Part shown: positions 46,310 to 55,700 of the stretch, piece after piece | Layout: the number at the start of each line of letters is the position of its first letter | How positions within the stretch are numbered: position 1 is the first letter of the stretch | Origin: CAITYL01 sp041651315 | Lineage (GTDB): Bacteria > Verrucomicrobiota > Lentisphaeria > Oligosphaerales > CAITYL01 | Reading direction: 5' to 3' | NCBI GenBank assembly: GCA_041651315.1 | Contig: JBAZJM010000003.1 | Coordinates: 1-64,000, forward strand | DNA length: 64,000 nt | Program-made: the position numbers and the translations under genes | Notes under the pieces: model-generated | Told to the model about the DNA's origin: nothing | Database searches by the model: none | Seen by the model: the letters and a program-made list of their open reading frames with translations, nothing else

Positions 46310-48429
46310 ATGTCAGAAAAATCCAGATCTAAGTACAATCCGGCGGCCATTTTTGATGTAGCTGATGCTGCAGAATTTTGCTTAGTATCTTTTTGAACAG
46401 GCTTCTGTTTCTTCGAAGAAGTAGAATGAATATGTTTCATCTTTTCTTTGGCACCTGCTCTATCACCGGTTCTTTTTGCATCAAGAACGAGATTCATAAC
46501 TTCTTTCACTAAATCTGATTCAGTGAATTGAAGTCCGCCTTTCAATGCTTCACCGGAAACAGAATCGGCTAATTTTTTCTTTCCTCGAAGAATTTTAATG
46601 ACATGATCATCTATTGTCTTTTCTCCATTCTGACGTCTGGCAACTAGATGAGTAATGAGAACGGTTAAATGCTTACTACCGATTCTCTGAGGACGACCGA
46701 TAGTTTGAACATAATCGCCATAACTAAATGGGCTATCTACGAAAACAAGATGTTCAGTAGCCTGAAGATTCAAAGACTCTGAACCAGCACTAGTGATTAA
46801 CATTACGTTAACACCAGAATCGGGGTCTTGATAAGTTCTTACATGTTCAGTACGAACTTTGGCATTCGATTCTTTTCCAGTAATACGAGTGCAATTGATT
46901 TTTTCTTTCTTGAGACGAGCTTCTATCAAACTGATCATTCGCTCAAAAGCAGAAAAAACAAGTACCTTTGCGTCTGGGTTTTCTTGAAGAATTTCGACAA
47001 GTTGGTCGATTTTTGAAGATTCGCCTTCAAAGGGTTTTCCTTCTTCATCAGCTAAAAGCTGTGGAGCATCACACGCCTGACGAATCATGGTCATCGTCTT
47101 CAGCGTTTGAGTATTATCGTCGTCCGGATTTGCTTCAGCTTCAGCAAGAAGTAATTCTGCTAAATCATATAACTCTTCCTGCTCCGGAGAGAGTGTGCAA
47201 ATAATTTCTCGAGTGATGAGCTCAGGAAGTTCTTTCGCAACATCATGTTTACGTCTCGAGAGATAAAACGGCTCTACTTTTTGTACGAAAGCTTCAAGTT
47301 GCTCTTTAGAATGACCGACAACTACAGGAATTTGTCTACCGCCACCTATCCTCTGCATTTTCATAACGCAATAATCACGTTGAAAATGAGTAACTTTCGG
47401 AAAAAGTTCTGGATAGATGATTCGAAATATAGCAAAGAATTCCATTAATCGATTCTTTACTGGGGTTGCTGTCATCCCAACAACTCTATTGAATGGTTTC
47501 GCAGCAATATAAAATAATTTATGAAGTTTTCCTTGATAATTCTTTAGAACATGTATCTCGTCACAGACGAGCATCATTTTAGTATTCGGGTTCTTCTTCC
47601 TGAATTTTGCTAGATGTTTAAGGAGTCCTTCGGCTATCATCGGTGGCTCTACAGCATCTTTTGCCACCGCGATTGCCTTATCAGCTTCTTCCATACCATG
47701 TCGTAATGAAAGAACTTGAGCTAAAACAGCTTCATCTTCTGGTGTCCAATCACTAGGTGGTTTAGCTCGACAACCCATCTCTTCATCAGATGGTTTCAGT
47801 TTTTCAATTAAGAAATCCTTAGTTGCTTGATCTCTTCCATCAAATCTAGTTCTAAATTTAGTTTTCCAAGTAGCATAAGTTTCAGCTAAGGATTTTTTGA
47901 AGTCTTTAGCTTCTTTCAAGCGTTTCTTGTCATCTTTAGTCGGCTTTTGACTTCTATCTCGAACTACAGATTGTTCTGCGTCTTTAAGAAAGGTGTCATA
48001 AGTCATGACAAGAAGACGCTTCTTAGATGGATCGTGATTGAAGAAGAAATCTTTGTAGATCTCATCTCGTTCAAATGGTTCCCCATCTGAAACCACAACG
48101 GATATACCCGTCATAAATCTATTGGCTTCATCCCTCCATTGATATAAAGAAGACTTTCGAGTGACGACAATAGGAACATAGTCCGGTTCAACTAACCAGA
48201 CATATCCGATAACACTCAAAACTTCAAGTGTTTTTCCTAACCCCGTGTCGTCTCCAAGAAGACTTCTTGTAACCTGCAAGAGATTCATTATCCCTTGCGC
48301 TTGATAATTTCGAACTACGACATCTTTTTCAACGCCATATTCATCAATATACTTGCTTCTTAGATAGGGACTTGGCTTAAGTTTTATGGATTCGTTAGTT
48401 CGAATTGCCCTGATATGTTCTATATCCAC
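46306..48429 (-). CDS. SNF2-type DEAD/H helicase
   Basis: 707 residues. Motif I DDTGLGKTLE near residue 60, DExx box CDEIHVLKN, motif III MTATPVKNRL, and the C-terminal helicase lobe with VLVFSAFERMISL, GSESLNLQ and QTIGRPQRIGSKH. An internal charged insertion (about 150-230) separates motifs I and II. The SNF2 family translocates on DNA to displace bound proteins; in phage it may clear the template ahead of replication. GTG start; overlaps the 45467 gene. Confidence 0.92.
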   Translation of the reverse strand: MDIEHIRAIRTNESIKLKPSPYLRSKYIDEYGVEKDVVVRNYQAQGIMNLLQVTRSLLGDDTGLGKTLEVLSVIGYVWLVEPDYVPIVVTRKSSLYQWRDEANRFMTGISVVVSDGEPFERDEIYKDFFFNHDPSKKRLLVMTYDTFLKDAEQSVVRDRSQKPTKDDKKRLKEAKDFKKSLAETYATWKTKFRTRFDGRDQATKDFLIEKLKPSDEEMGCRAKPPSDWTPEDEAVLAQVLSLRHGMEEADKAIAVAKDAVEPPMIAEGLLKHLAKFRKKNPNTKMMLVCDEIHVLKNYQGKLHKLFYIAAKPFNRVVGMTATPVKNRLMEFFAIFRIIYPELFPKVTHFQRDYCVMKMQRIGGGRQIPVVVGHSKEQLEAFVQKVEPFYLSRRKHDVAKELPELITREIICTLSPEQEELYDLAELLLAEAEANPDDDNTQTLKTMTMIRQACDAPQLLADEEGKPFEGESSKIDQLVEILQENPDAKVLVFSAFERMISLIEARLKKEKINCTRITGKESNAKVRTEHVRTYQDPDSGVNVMLITSAGSESLNLQATEHLVFVDSPFSYGDYVQTIGRPQRIGSKHLTVLITHLVARRQNGEKTIDDHVIKILRGKKKLADSVSGEALKGGLQFTESDLVKEVMNLVLDAKRTGDRAGAKEKMKHIHSTSSKKQKPVQKDTKQNSAASATSKMAAGLYLDLDFSDI

Positions 48430-48540
48430 TTAAAAAACATACAGGAGAAGCTTATTCATGATAACACGAGTCTCACAAGCCGACGAAAGCCCTTTTCTGA
48501 CCTTCCGATATACTTTTTGATATGGACCGGCTAGTTTAGG

Positions 48541-49239
48541 TCATTCTTGAGCAGGAAACCCGTTTTCGACCAAACTCATATTATTATATCGAATATCCAT
48601 CGTTACTTCTTTTCCGATCCACGGTGGTTTAATTATAGTAGCATCTTCTGAATCGATTTCAACTTCAGCTAACCATCCGCCCGATAGATCTTCAAAGAAT
48701 TGATCGATTTCCCAAGTCCGTCCTTCAAACGGGAACTTATAACGAATTTTCGTTATTACTCTCTTACACATCTTAATAAGACGATTCCCGTCAATTCGTG
48801 GGATTGGATACTCAAATTCCTCACGTTTAAACAGAGCAGCTTGCTTTATCGTAATGCAAGCTTCATTATTATTGACGAGTCTTATTCGAATTGGTGGATC
48901 TTTCGATAAATAACCTTGCTTTATTAATTCACCACCTTCGAAAACAGGAAGCTGATCAATTAAAACAAGATACTTCCGTTCAATTTCAATCCGGGCTGGA
49001 ATGTCATTAATATGAACAAACCACTCAGTTTCAAGAGCTTTAGGTATTTCAATTCCTGAAGAATCGAATTTACATATAATATAGTGTTCTTTCAACCAAA
49101 TCTCATCGCCCTTTTTCACTGCAGGTTGAAATACTTTATGATAGACATCTTCACCAGCAGCAATTCTTTTGAATGCTATTTCAAAAGAGACTGGTGTAAA
49201 ATCTTTTAAGTTGACCGGCGCATGTGAATCTTTAACCAT
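48541..49239 (-). CDS. CYTH/triphosphate tunnel metalloenzyme
   Basis: 232 residues. After about 80 unknown residues (a small barrel with LKEHYII) the CYTH domain starts IEIERKYLV, the signature ExExK, then IRIRLVNNNEACITIKQ (charged strands lining the tunnel), KIRYKF and WEIDQF, LAEVEIDSE. CYTH proteins hydrolyse triphosphates (inorganic triphosphate, RNA 5' ends, thiamine triphosphate) or cyclise ATP. Substrate here unknown. Confidence 0.85.
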   Translation of the reverse strand: MVKDSHAPVNLKDFTPVSFEIAFKRIAAGEDVYHKVFQPAVKKGDEIWLKEHYIICKFDSSGIEIPKALETEWFVHINDIPARIEIERKYLVLIDQLPVFEGGELIKQGYLSKDPPIRIRLVNNNEACITIKQAALFKREEFEYPIPRIDGNRLIKMCKRVITKIRYKFPFEGRTWEIDQFFEDLSGGWLAEVEIDSEDATIIKPPWIGKEVTMDIRYNNMSLVENGFPAQE

Positions 49240-49263
49240 GCACCAAACATACAGAAAAGATAA

Positions 49264-49911
49264 TCAGTTGAAACTGAAATAAATAGAGGTGAATGCTGAA
49301 GAATCAAAACCTCTATAAACAAATGCGTATCCGGCAGTTACACCGAAATTCTTCGTAATATCAAAACCAGGACCGATACCGATACTTCGAATGCCTGGAC
49401 TAACTGCTAAATTGACCGGTCCCACATGGAAAAAATCGAGACCAATCGATGCATCCCAAAAATCTTTTACTCCTCCAGAAAAAGATTTAATCATTTCAGG
49501 AACTAAAATTCCCGCTTGTGCTCGAATCCGAAGTCTAAACATCGGATCTGGAGGCTTCTCTCGATAATTGACCTGAATAGGAAGAGTCGCTTCCATGTCA
49601 CGTTCAATTGTAGGACCAAGTTTTAGTTTAAGTTTTATCGGTTTTTCCTTACCACCATTGATATAAACTCGGTTATCCCAGTCACGGATGATAATGATAG
49701 TATCCGTGACTTCAATTTTAGCCGGGGATTCTTTAATCCCTTTGAGTTCTTTCAAAGCTGCAGCTACCTGTGCACTATCACTCTCCGATAGGCATATTCC
49801 GTTGCAAACTTGAATGTCGTGAATTTGCTTTTGTTCTGGTGGATCCGGTGTTGGCTGTTGAGCAAAACCGGTGGATGAAACGAGTAATATCGCCGGGATG
49901 AGTAGTTTCAC
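49264..49911 (-). CDS. secreted beta-barrel-like outer membrane protein
   Basis: N-terminal signal peptide MKLLIPAILLVSSTGFAQ with an AxA-like cleavage region, then a Cys pair (CNGIC) and alternating amphipathic strands (KIEVTDTIIIIRDW, RLRIRAQAGI) with aromatic ends, ending FTSIYFSFN, a Phe-terminated strand typical of outer-membrane barrels. The host envelope is the likely location, perhaps for superinfection exclusion or lysis. GTG start after TTAGG. Confidence 0.65.
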   Translation of the reverse strand: MKLLIPAILLVSSTGFAQQPTPDPPEQKQIHDIQVCNGICLSESDSAQVAAALKELKGIKESPAKIEVTDTIIIIRDWDNRVYINGGKEKPIKLKLKLGPTIERDMEATLPIQVNYREKPPDPMFRLRIRAQAGILVPEMIKSFSGGVKDFWDASIGLDFFHVGPVNLAVSPGIRSIGIGPGFDITKNFGVTAGYAFVYRGFDSSAFTSIYFSFN

Positions 49912-49943
49912 AACCTAACTCTACCCAGCAAATTCAGACTCGT

Positions 49944-50927
49944 TCATTCAACGGTTTGCGTTGCACAACAGTAGCCCGTTCCAACTGGAGTATATTCACT
50001 GTTCTTCACTGCTACAACACATCCAGCGGGTGGAGTAGATGGATTCAGACAATCGTAGAGATACGGTTTCCCTGCGGTGGCGCCAGTCGTTGGACAAGCT
50101 GGCGGGAAGTCAGCCCAGGCAACCATGCAAGAATTCTTGGTGAAGTTGCAGCAATAATTCTGCACTGAGGGATCGGTAGAAGCAGTTGGCGCCAGTTGAC
50201 ACCTTGCATGCGTATTGAATGAAGTATCGGGCGCACTGCTATAAGAATAGCCAAACGACTTCCACCCGTCAACACTAACATCGGAACAATCAATAGCGGT
50301 GTTTCGAACCGGACCAGCACAGTGTCGTGTTGCGTCACAAGTCTGGAAGACGCTGCAAATTGCCGATGGATTGTTTGGATTGCAGGCGAGACCTGTTGAT
50401 GTTCCGCCAGCAGCGTTGGACCTGCCACCAGTGGCACCGCCAATATTGGACCTGCCACCAACTGAAGAAGAACCACCGGAACCTTCGCCTGCCTTACCGC
50501 CGGTAGCCGGAGTAGAACCACCGGTAGCCTGCGTCGTGTTACCGCCGGTAGCCTGTGGACTCGAGCCGCCACTAGCCTGAACTGCACCACCACTAGCAGG
50601 AACAGAACCACCGGAACCAGGCTGCGAAGAACCACCGGTAGCCTGCGTGCCTTGCCCACCCTGCCCACTACCAGCTACCGTCGTGGTAGTAGTCGTACTC
50701 GAGGAACCACCGGACGTAGTAGTCGTACTCGAGGAACCACCGGGAATAGTTGTAGTAGTCGTACTCGAGGAACCGCCAGGCGTGGTCGAAGTATCGCCAC
50801 CAAATTCCGTAGTAGATGCTCCAGCCACTCCGCCAGTTTCGTCGATCTTCGTAGAAGTCGCATCAACTGCGTCAGAACCACAACCCGTGATGAAGAGAAC
50901 CAATAGTGCTGCAAAATTTGATTTCAT
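49944..50927 (-). CDS. lipoprotein with Gly/Ser/Thr-rich repeats
   Basis: 327 residues. Lipobox FITGC at residues 12-16 after a short signal peptide, so lipid-anchored. Residues about 40-190 are low-complexity repeats: GGSSSTTTTT units, then QATGGS and ASGGS units. The C-terminal about 140 residues form a Cys-rich globular domain (CNPNN, CSVFQTCDATRHC, CCNF, CCATQ) with at least ten cysteines. This style is characteristic of myxobacterial and other deltaproteobacterial lipoproteins, so a host-derived origin is plausible. GGAG precedes the ATG. Confidence 0.82.
   Translation of the reverse strand: MKSNFAALLVLFITGCGSDAVDATSTKIDETGGVAGASTTEFGGDTSTTPGGSSSTTTTTIPGGSSSTTTTSGGSSSTTTTTTVAGSGQGGQGTQATGGSSQPGSGGSVPASGGAVQASGGSSPQATGGNTTQATGGSTPATGGKAGEGSGGSSSVGGRSNIGGATGGRSNAAGGTSTGLACNPNNPSAICSVFQTCDATRHCAGPVRNTAIDCSDVSVDGWKSFGYSYSSAPDTSFNTHARCQLAPTASTDPSVQNYCCNFTKNSCMVAWADFPPACPTTGATAGKPYLYDCLNPSTPPAGCVVAVKNSEYTPVGTGYCCATQTVE
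50652..50850. repeat. GGSSSTTTT-encoding tandem repeat
   Basis: Near-identical copies of ACCACCGG flanked by GTAGTCGTACTCGAGGA on the plus strand (around 50680, 50720 and 50760) encode the GGSSSTTTT units of the lipoprotein. Copy number can change easily by slippage. Boundaries approximate. Confidence 0.7.
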
Positions 50928-50982
50928 ATTATCTCCGTTCCCCGAATGGTAAGAAATAGGGCACGAGATTTACGGAATCAGT

Positions 50983-51564
50983 TCATTTTCCAGACACTAG
51001 CCCTATTTGTTCAGGAAGATCATCATTATCCGACCATCCGTGTCTATTTTCTGCCAAAGTTTCACGGATAGTTGCTCCCGGATTTTCCTTAATTAATCTA
51101 TCGTAAAGAGTTATATAAACAGCCGCTGAAAGATTAACACAATGACGTGTCGGAATTACGACAAATCTATGACAACGAGAAAGAATGGAAGGAGGTACAC
51201 TCCCATCTTCCGGTCCAAAAATGTAAAGAGCTTTTTCTGGATGAATAAAAGAAGCCAGTGATTCAGAATTAGGACGTAATTCAATAGCAACCGGAACAAC
51301 AGTATCATCATACTGATCAAGAAAATGATCGTATTGACGAAGTTCGACTTCTTTGAACCCCTTCATCCGTTCTTCGCGTGGCAGTTTTTTCATTTGGCTT
51401 AATGCGAATTGAACTCTTTCGCCCGTAAACCAAACTTGATCGACACCAAAACAGCTAGCAGCCCTCATGGCGGCTCCAACATTATGAGGAAACCGCGGAT
51501 TCATGAGAGCGACTGCTGGAAGTCGACCTAACTTTTTTGCGTTCTTACCGTAAATCTCGGGCAT
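50983..51564 (-). CDS. SpoU/TrmH-family RNA 2'-O-methyltransferase
   Basis: 193 residues. Motif 1 NPRFPHNVGAAMRAASCF, motif 2 LYIFGPEDGSVPPSI and motif 3 HCVNLSAAVYITLYDRL define the SPOUT knot. The compact size and single domain fit TrmL/TrmH-type enzymes that methylate the tRNA wobble or D-loop ribose. A phage copy fits a genome with about 30 tRNAs. Confidence 0.92.
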   Translation of the reverse strand: MPEIYGKNAKKLGRLPAVALMNPRFPHNVGAAMRAASCFGVDQVWFTGERVQFALSQMKKLPREERMKGFKEVELRQYDHFLDQYDDTVVPVAIELRPNSESLASFIHPEKALYIFGPEDGSVPPSILSRCHRFVVIPTRHCVNLSAAVYITLYDRLIKENPGATIRETLAENRHGWSDNDDLPEQIGLVSGK

Positions 51565-51578
51565 TACCGAGATTACAA

Positions 51579-52094
51579 TTAACCGCCAAGCTTCCCGATC
51601 AAATTATTGAGATCAGCCGGTTTAATACCAGTGTCTTTGTTTCGAACTTCATAGACATCCGGTTTTACTTCAACTACCTCTTGAACATCCTTATTCTTCA
51701 CACCAGTAGGAAGATCGATAACGACTTTTCCTTTATCAGGATGAACAATAGTTACGGTAGAAGGATTTGAAAAAATACCAGGATCAGCAATTTGGGTAGC
51801 TACTGGTGCCTGGACAAATCCTTGTTTATCAGATTCACCAGGAAGAATTGGAGTCCCGTCATCCTTTTTACGCTCTTCCGGAGGAATACCTCGAACATTC
51901 TCTTTTTTCTTTCCCCAAAGAGAACCGAGAATCCCACCTATTTGAAAAGTCTTACCGGCTGCAAGCATGGCAATTGCCACGATAATTAATATGACAGTTA
52001 CGGCAAAAGCAATTGGATAACGAACACAAAGATTCCCAATTGCTTTGCCGAGTGCCTTTAGGTATATCCAAATGGATGAAAAAAACTTTTTCAT
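51579..52094 (-). CDS. membrane-anchored hypothetical protein (171 aa)
   Basis: One transmembrane segment (about 26-50; AFAVTVILIIVAIAMLAA) behind a basic N-terminus, then a proline- and glycine-rich loop and a soluble beta-rich domain (TVTIVHPDKGKVVIDLP). Likely inner membrane, single pass. Function unknown. It overlaps the upstream gene by ATGA. Confidence 0.62.
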   Translation of the reverse strand: MKKFFSSIWIYLKALGKAIGNLCVRYPIAFAVTVILIIVAIAMLAAGKTFQIGGILGSLWGKKKENVRGIPPEERKKDDGTPILPGESDKQGFVQAPVATQIADPGIFSNPSTVTIVHPDKGKVVIDLPTGVKNKDVQEVVEVKPDVYEVRNKDTGIKPADLNNLIGKLGG

Positions 52095-52744
52095 TTTGGC
52101 CTTGCGCTTGAGTCCATACGAGGACGAATTTGTTGAGTTTTTTCAGGAGGCGCTGGGCGAGGACGAATTTGTTGAGTTTTTTCAGAAGGTATTGGACGAG
52201 CAGCAACTTGACGAGCAGCAATCTTATTTATCCGAAGAACTGAAGGACCATTAATAAAACCGAGAGTTTGCATCCAAGTCACTGCTTGAAATTCAACAAC
52301 TTCAGCAAAGTCTTTAGAAGCGAAAGCTTCTGGAGTTAAAGAAATAATAACTGAGGTTCCTTCAGCTGCTTTACCATAATCGACAATCGATATACTTCGA
52401 CCATCTCTTATCCTATATAATTCATTAGCTTTATTAGTTTCCCAATAGTCCAGTAATTCCTTAACTGAGGAAACTAAAATAGTTTCACTAGTTAGTTCCT
52501 TACCGAATTTTTCCCAAACGTAAATTTTTCCCTTAAAGGGTTGGGAGTGTCTTAATCCAGCAAGTTTTCTGTAATCTTCAGCTGATGTACAAACCACACT
52601 ATCAAATTCAGGATCTAAATCGTAAACATTATATCCAAATACTGCTTTCCCGAAATCTGAATAAAGTGTTTTCTTTTGACCTACGATAGAGTCAATGTGG
52701 TTTTTTAGAGATTGAACGTCTGGAAAAATCTGTTCGTATGCCAT
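52091..52744 (-). CDS. hypothetical protein with C-terminal EKTQQIRPR repeat
   Basis: 217 residues. A globular alpha/beta domain (about 1-170) and a basic tail with two copies of PxEKTQQIRPR. Function unknown. The repeat is coded by a direct DNA repeat at 52121-52187. It lies upstream of the membrane protein gene and downstream of the fibre gene. Confidence 0.58.
   Translation of the reverse strand: MAYEQIFPDVQSLKNHIDSIVGQKKTLYSDFGKAVFGYNVYDLDPEFDSVVCTSAEDYRKLAGLRHSQPFKGKIYVWEKFGKELTSETILVSSVKELLDYWETNKANELYRIRDGRSISIVDYGKAAEGTSVIISLTPEAFASKDFAEVVEFQAVTWMQTLGFINGPSVLRINKIAARQVAARPIPSEKTQQIRPRPAPPEKTQQIRPRMDSSARPK
52119..52187. repeat. two-copy direct repeat
   Basis: The plus strand has GAGGACGAATTTGTTGAG followed by TTTTTTCAG twice, at about 52121-52147 and 52160-52186, 39 bases apart. 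It codes the tail repeat of the 52091-52744 protein, a simple in-frame duplication. Confidence 0.8.
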
Positions 52745-52763
52745 AATGATTCAGTTCCCTAAC

Positions 52764-55700
52764 TCAATACCACAGACTTAAGTTCGATATTAAGATCGCG
52801 TGGTTGTGTATCATGGACATCGGGAGATAAGGGTAGAAATCTGCTACATATATTAAACCAGCACCAGGCCCAACAAATGACCCGGTGGAACCAGAATAAC
52901 CAGTTTCAGCTCCTATCACCCTAACTGTTCCATTATACTGAAAACCAGCTGGGATAGCTGTATCAATGTTTAAAGTAACATTGAACCTACCGTAATAACC
53001 ACCGGGATAAATAGTACTATTTCCAAGAAGAACTCCGGTAGTTTTAGATCCCCATGGATCAACATCTCTCATATTTAATTGATATGAGTCAGGACTAGAA
53101 TGATTCAAACCGATATAATTGTTAGTTACATCGAACAAACCACAGGCATCGTTCGATTTACGACTAAGTAAACAAACTCCAACTGAATAATCACCACTAC
53201 TTGCACTATTCCCACAATAAATAACGGTGCAATCTTCAACCTTAACGGGTCTGGTGAGATAGGAATCGATATAGATACCGTTATACTGACAACTATCTAT
53301 ATTGACACTTCTGATAGTGATGTCGTCACCATATGCCTCAATACCGAAAAGTAAGCCATTTTCTGAGAGAGATCCTGCAAAACGAGACCCTATGGAGCTA
53401 TTTTCAATAATAACTCCGCCAGTATTACCTTCATAAGCTGCATAGTAGGCAGCAGTTCTTGGCATACTAATGCCGCTGACAAAAGAACCTGGGGATGCAT
53501 ATAATTCAATATTAAGATCACTTATGTGACCTTTACTGATTAGATAATTTCTAGCTTCGATTAAAACAATTGCTCCAGATACCCATTGATCTATATCATT
53601 TATATTATGATAATAAACTCTTTCCATGTTGAAAGAATTTAACTCTTGGAACATTTCCCTTATGCAAATTCTGCTACCTGGTGGAGCAGATCCACCGCCA
53701 CCAGGAAACAGACGAGCATAAATACCATCAACATCTAGACTACCATATGAACAGAAGAAGAAATCACCATAGTTTGCCCAAGCTATCGGATGGACAACTT
53801 CAATATTTTTTACTTCAATATATTTCCCAGCTAAACAGAAAAGACCGCCCTTTCCTTCACCAGGACCACCATAGAGTCCACCAGTGTAGTTAGTAAACCA
53901 AGGAACCATGTTGGTTGTAGATGCTCCGTTTGTACTAAACCATGCATCAATTACAACATCTTCAACAGTTAGTTTACCTCCATAGACTGAATCAACTCCA
54001 ATCCCACCTATGGCAATAGCAGGAACAGCTACGGCATCGTGAGTGTTCCAGAATCCAACATAGAAACGTTTAATATCGAAGTTGTCGATCTTCATTGCAG
54101 GGTAACTAGAACCCTGAGTGTAATAATCTAGACCATTCCAACCTGTAGGTACGACATGAATGGCTACTGGTGATCCAGTACCATAATTGCTAGTATTCAG
54201 TCTACAATCATAGATGTGAACATTCTTAATTTCAGCACCGTAGTTAGCATAAGCATCACTACTCGGATTAAAAGATATTATGCCACATTGTGACTGTAGA
54301 TTACCAGATACATCGACATCAACTCTAGAAGTGTCGAAGTTACAATTTAAAAATTCGATGAGTTCGACATTGGCCGTACCCATGCTAGTATAATCATAAA
54401 TAGCTGTTACTGCCCCGTTAACTACTGAACTGAGATAGCATTCTTTAAATGAAATGATATTCGTGCTTTGATAGTGTGAATCATTAGTCCATATATCAAA
54501 TCCGATAGTTTGGAACCATGGACCAGGATATGCAATCGGCATACTCTGACCAATGAAACTGGTTTTATATGCACGAAATTCAACAATATTTGCACAGTAA
54601 ATGGAGCCAGCATTTATCCAGCAACCATTCATTTCTAAGATGCCGCCTTCTACCCGTATGAGATTCAGTGAAGCACCGATGTCATTGGTAATTGCAATAC
54701 CAGACATCTTCGTATACCCGTTGTTAGGGAGTGAGAGAGATTCATAATACCATTGATGGCTGATTAAAACAGGCGAGGCATTGGGATTCTCGTAGTACCC
54801 ATCAATAACTAGATCTGAAAGAAATGAGAAGTCAACAGTATAACTAGTTACATAATAGCCACTCTTAACTCTAATTGTTGCTACAGTCGCCCCTACAGCT
54901 TCTAAATAAGCTTGAGCTTTATGAAAAGCATCGGGTCCATTAAAGTCACCAAAAGTAGTAACACCATCACCAAGAACAATTTCATGCCGAGCATTTAATG
55001 TCCGCATGATGCTGTACGGACCAGCTTCTACGACGTTCCATACATAACGATCAGCTAGTGTCGGAGAACCATCAGTATGATTAGGATCGGCCGTAAGCGG
55101 TATATAACCCAGACCAGTACCACCACCAGTCGTACTATTTAAAGTATGTACATCAGCAAATTTTAAACCATCAGCTGAACTTAAAGGTCCTGGAGTTGTA
55201 TCCCAAGATACGAGAGCACCGCCGTTGTAAAGAGAAATATATCCAGGGGTATTCGGACCAAGAGATGCATATGGACCGGTATCCCTAGCTATTGAAGCAA
55301 TTAGATTACTATAAGAATAAGTACCGGTGCCACCAAGAAAATCAAATTGAGAATAAGTTGAATAACCAGTTGGATCTACGAAAAAATCCATGTACGAAAC
55401 TGGATATAATGCATTTCCTCCATACCCAGTACCTTCAAAACGGTTACTAACTATCGCAGAAACCATTTCATAAGGATACTTAAGGAATTGCTTAAATAAT
55501 GCACTTGATTGATCAATTACGCCTTGTAAATACTCTCTCGCAATAGACCCATCAGGACCAACAGTTACTGGTTTACCAACATCAAATAACCCACGAGATG
55601 GTGATACATAAATATTCCCACGAGATGTGTTAACAAATTTCAGATTCAATGAGGCTGTGGATTGATTTGAACCTGCAGATTTATCGAGAAATCTTTGAAC

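Noticed and set aside
50045..50668. A 207-residue minus-strand frame and long plus-strand frames over the lipoprotein repeats
   Set aside because: Shadows of the GC-rich repeats; the lipoprotein frame has the signal, lipobox and ribosome site.
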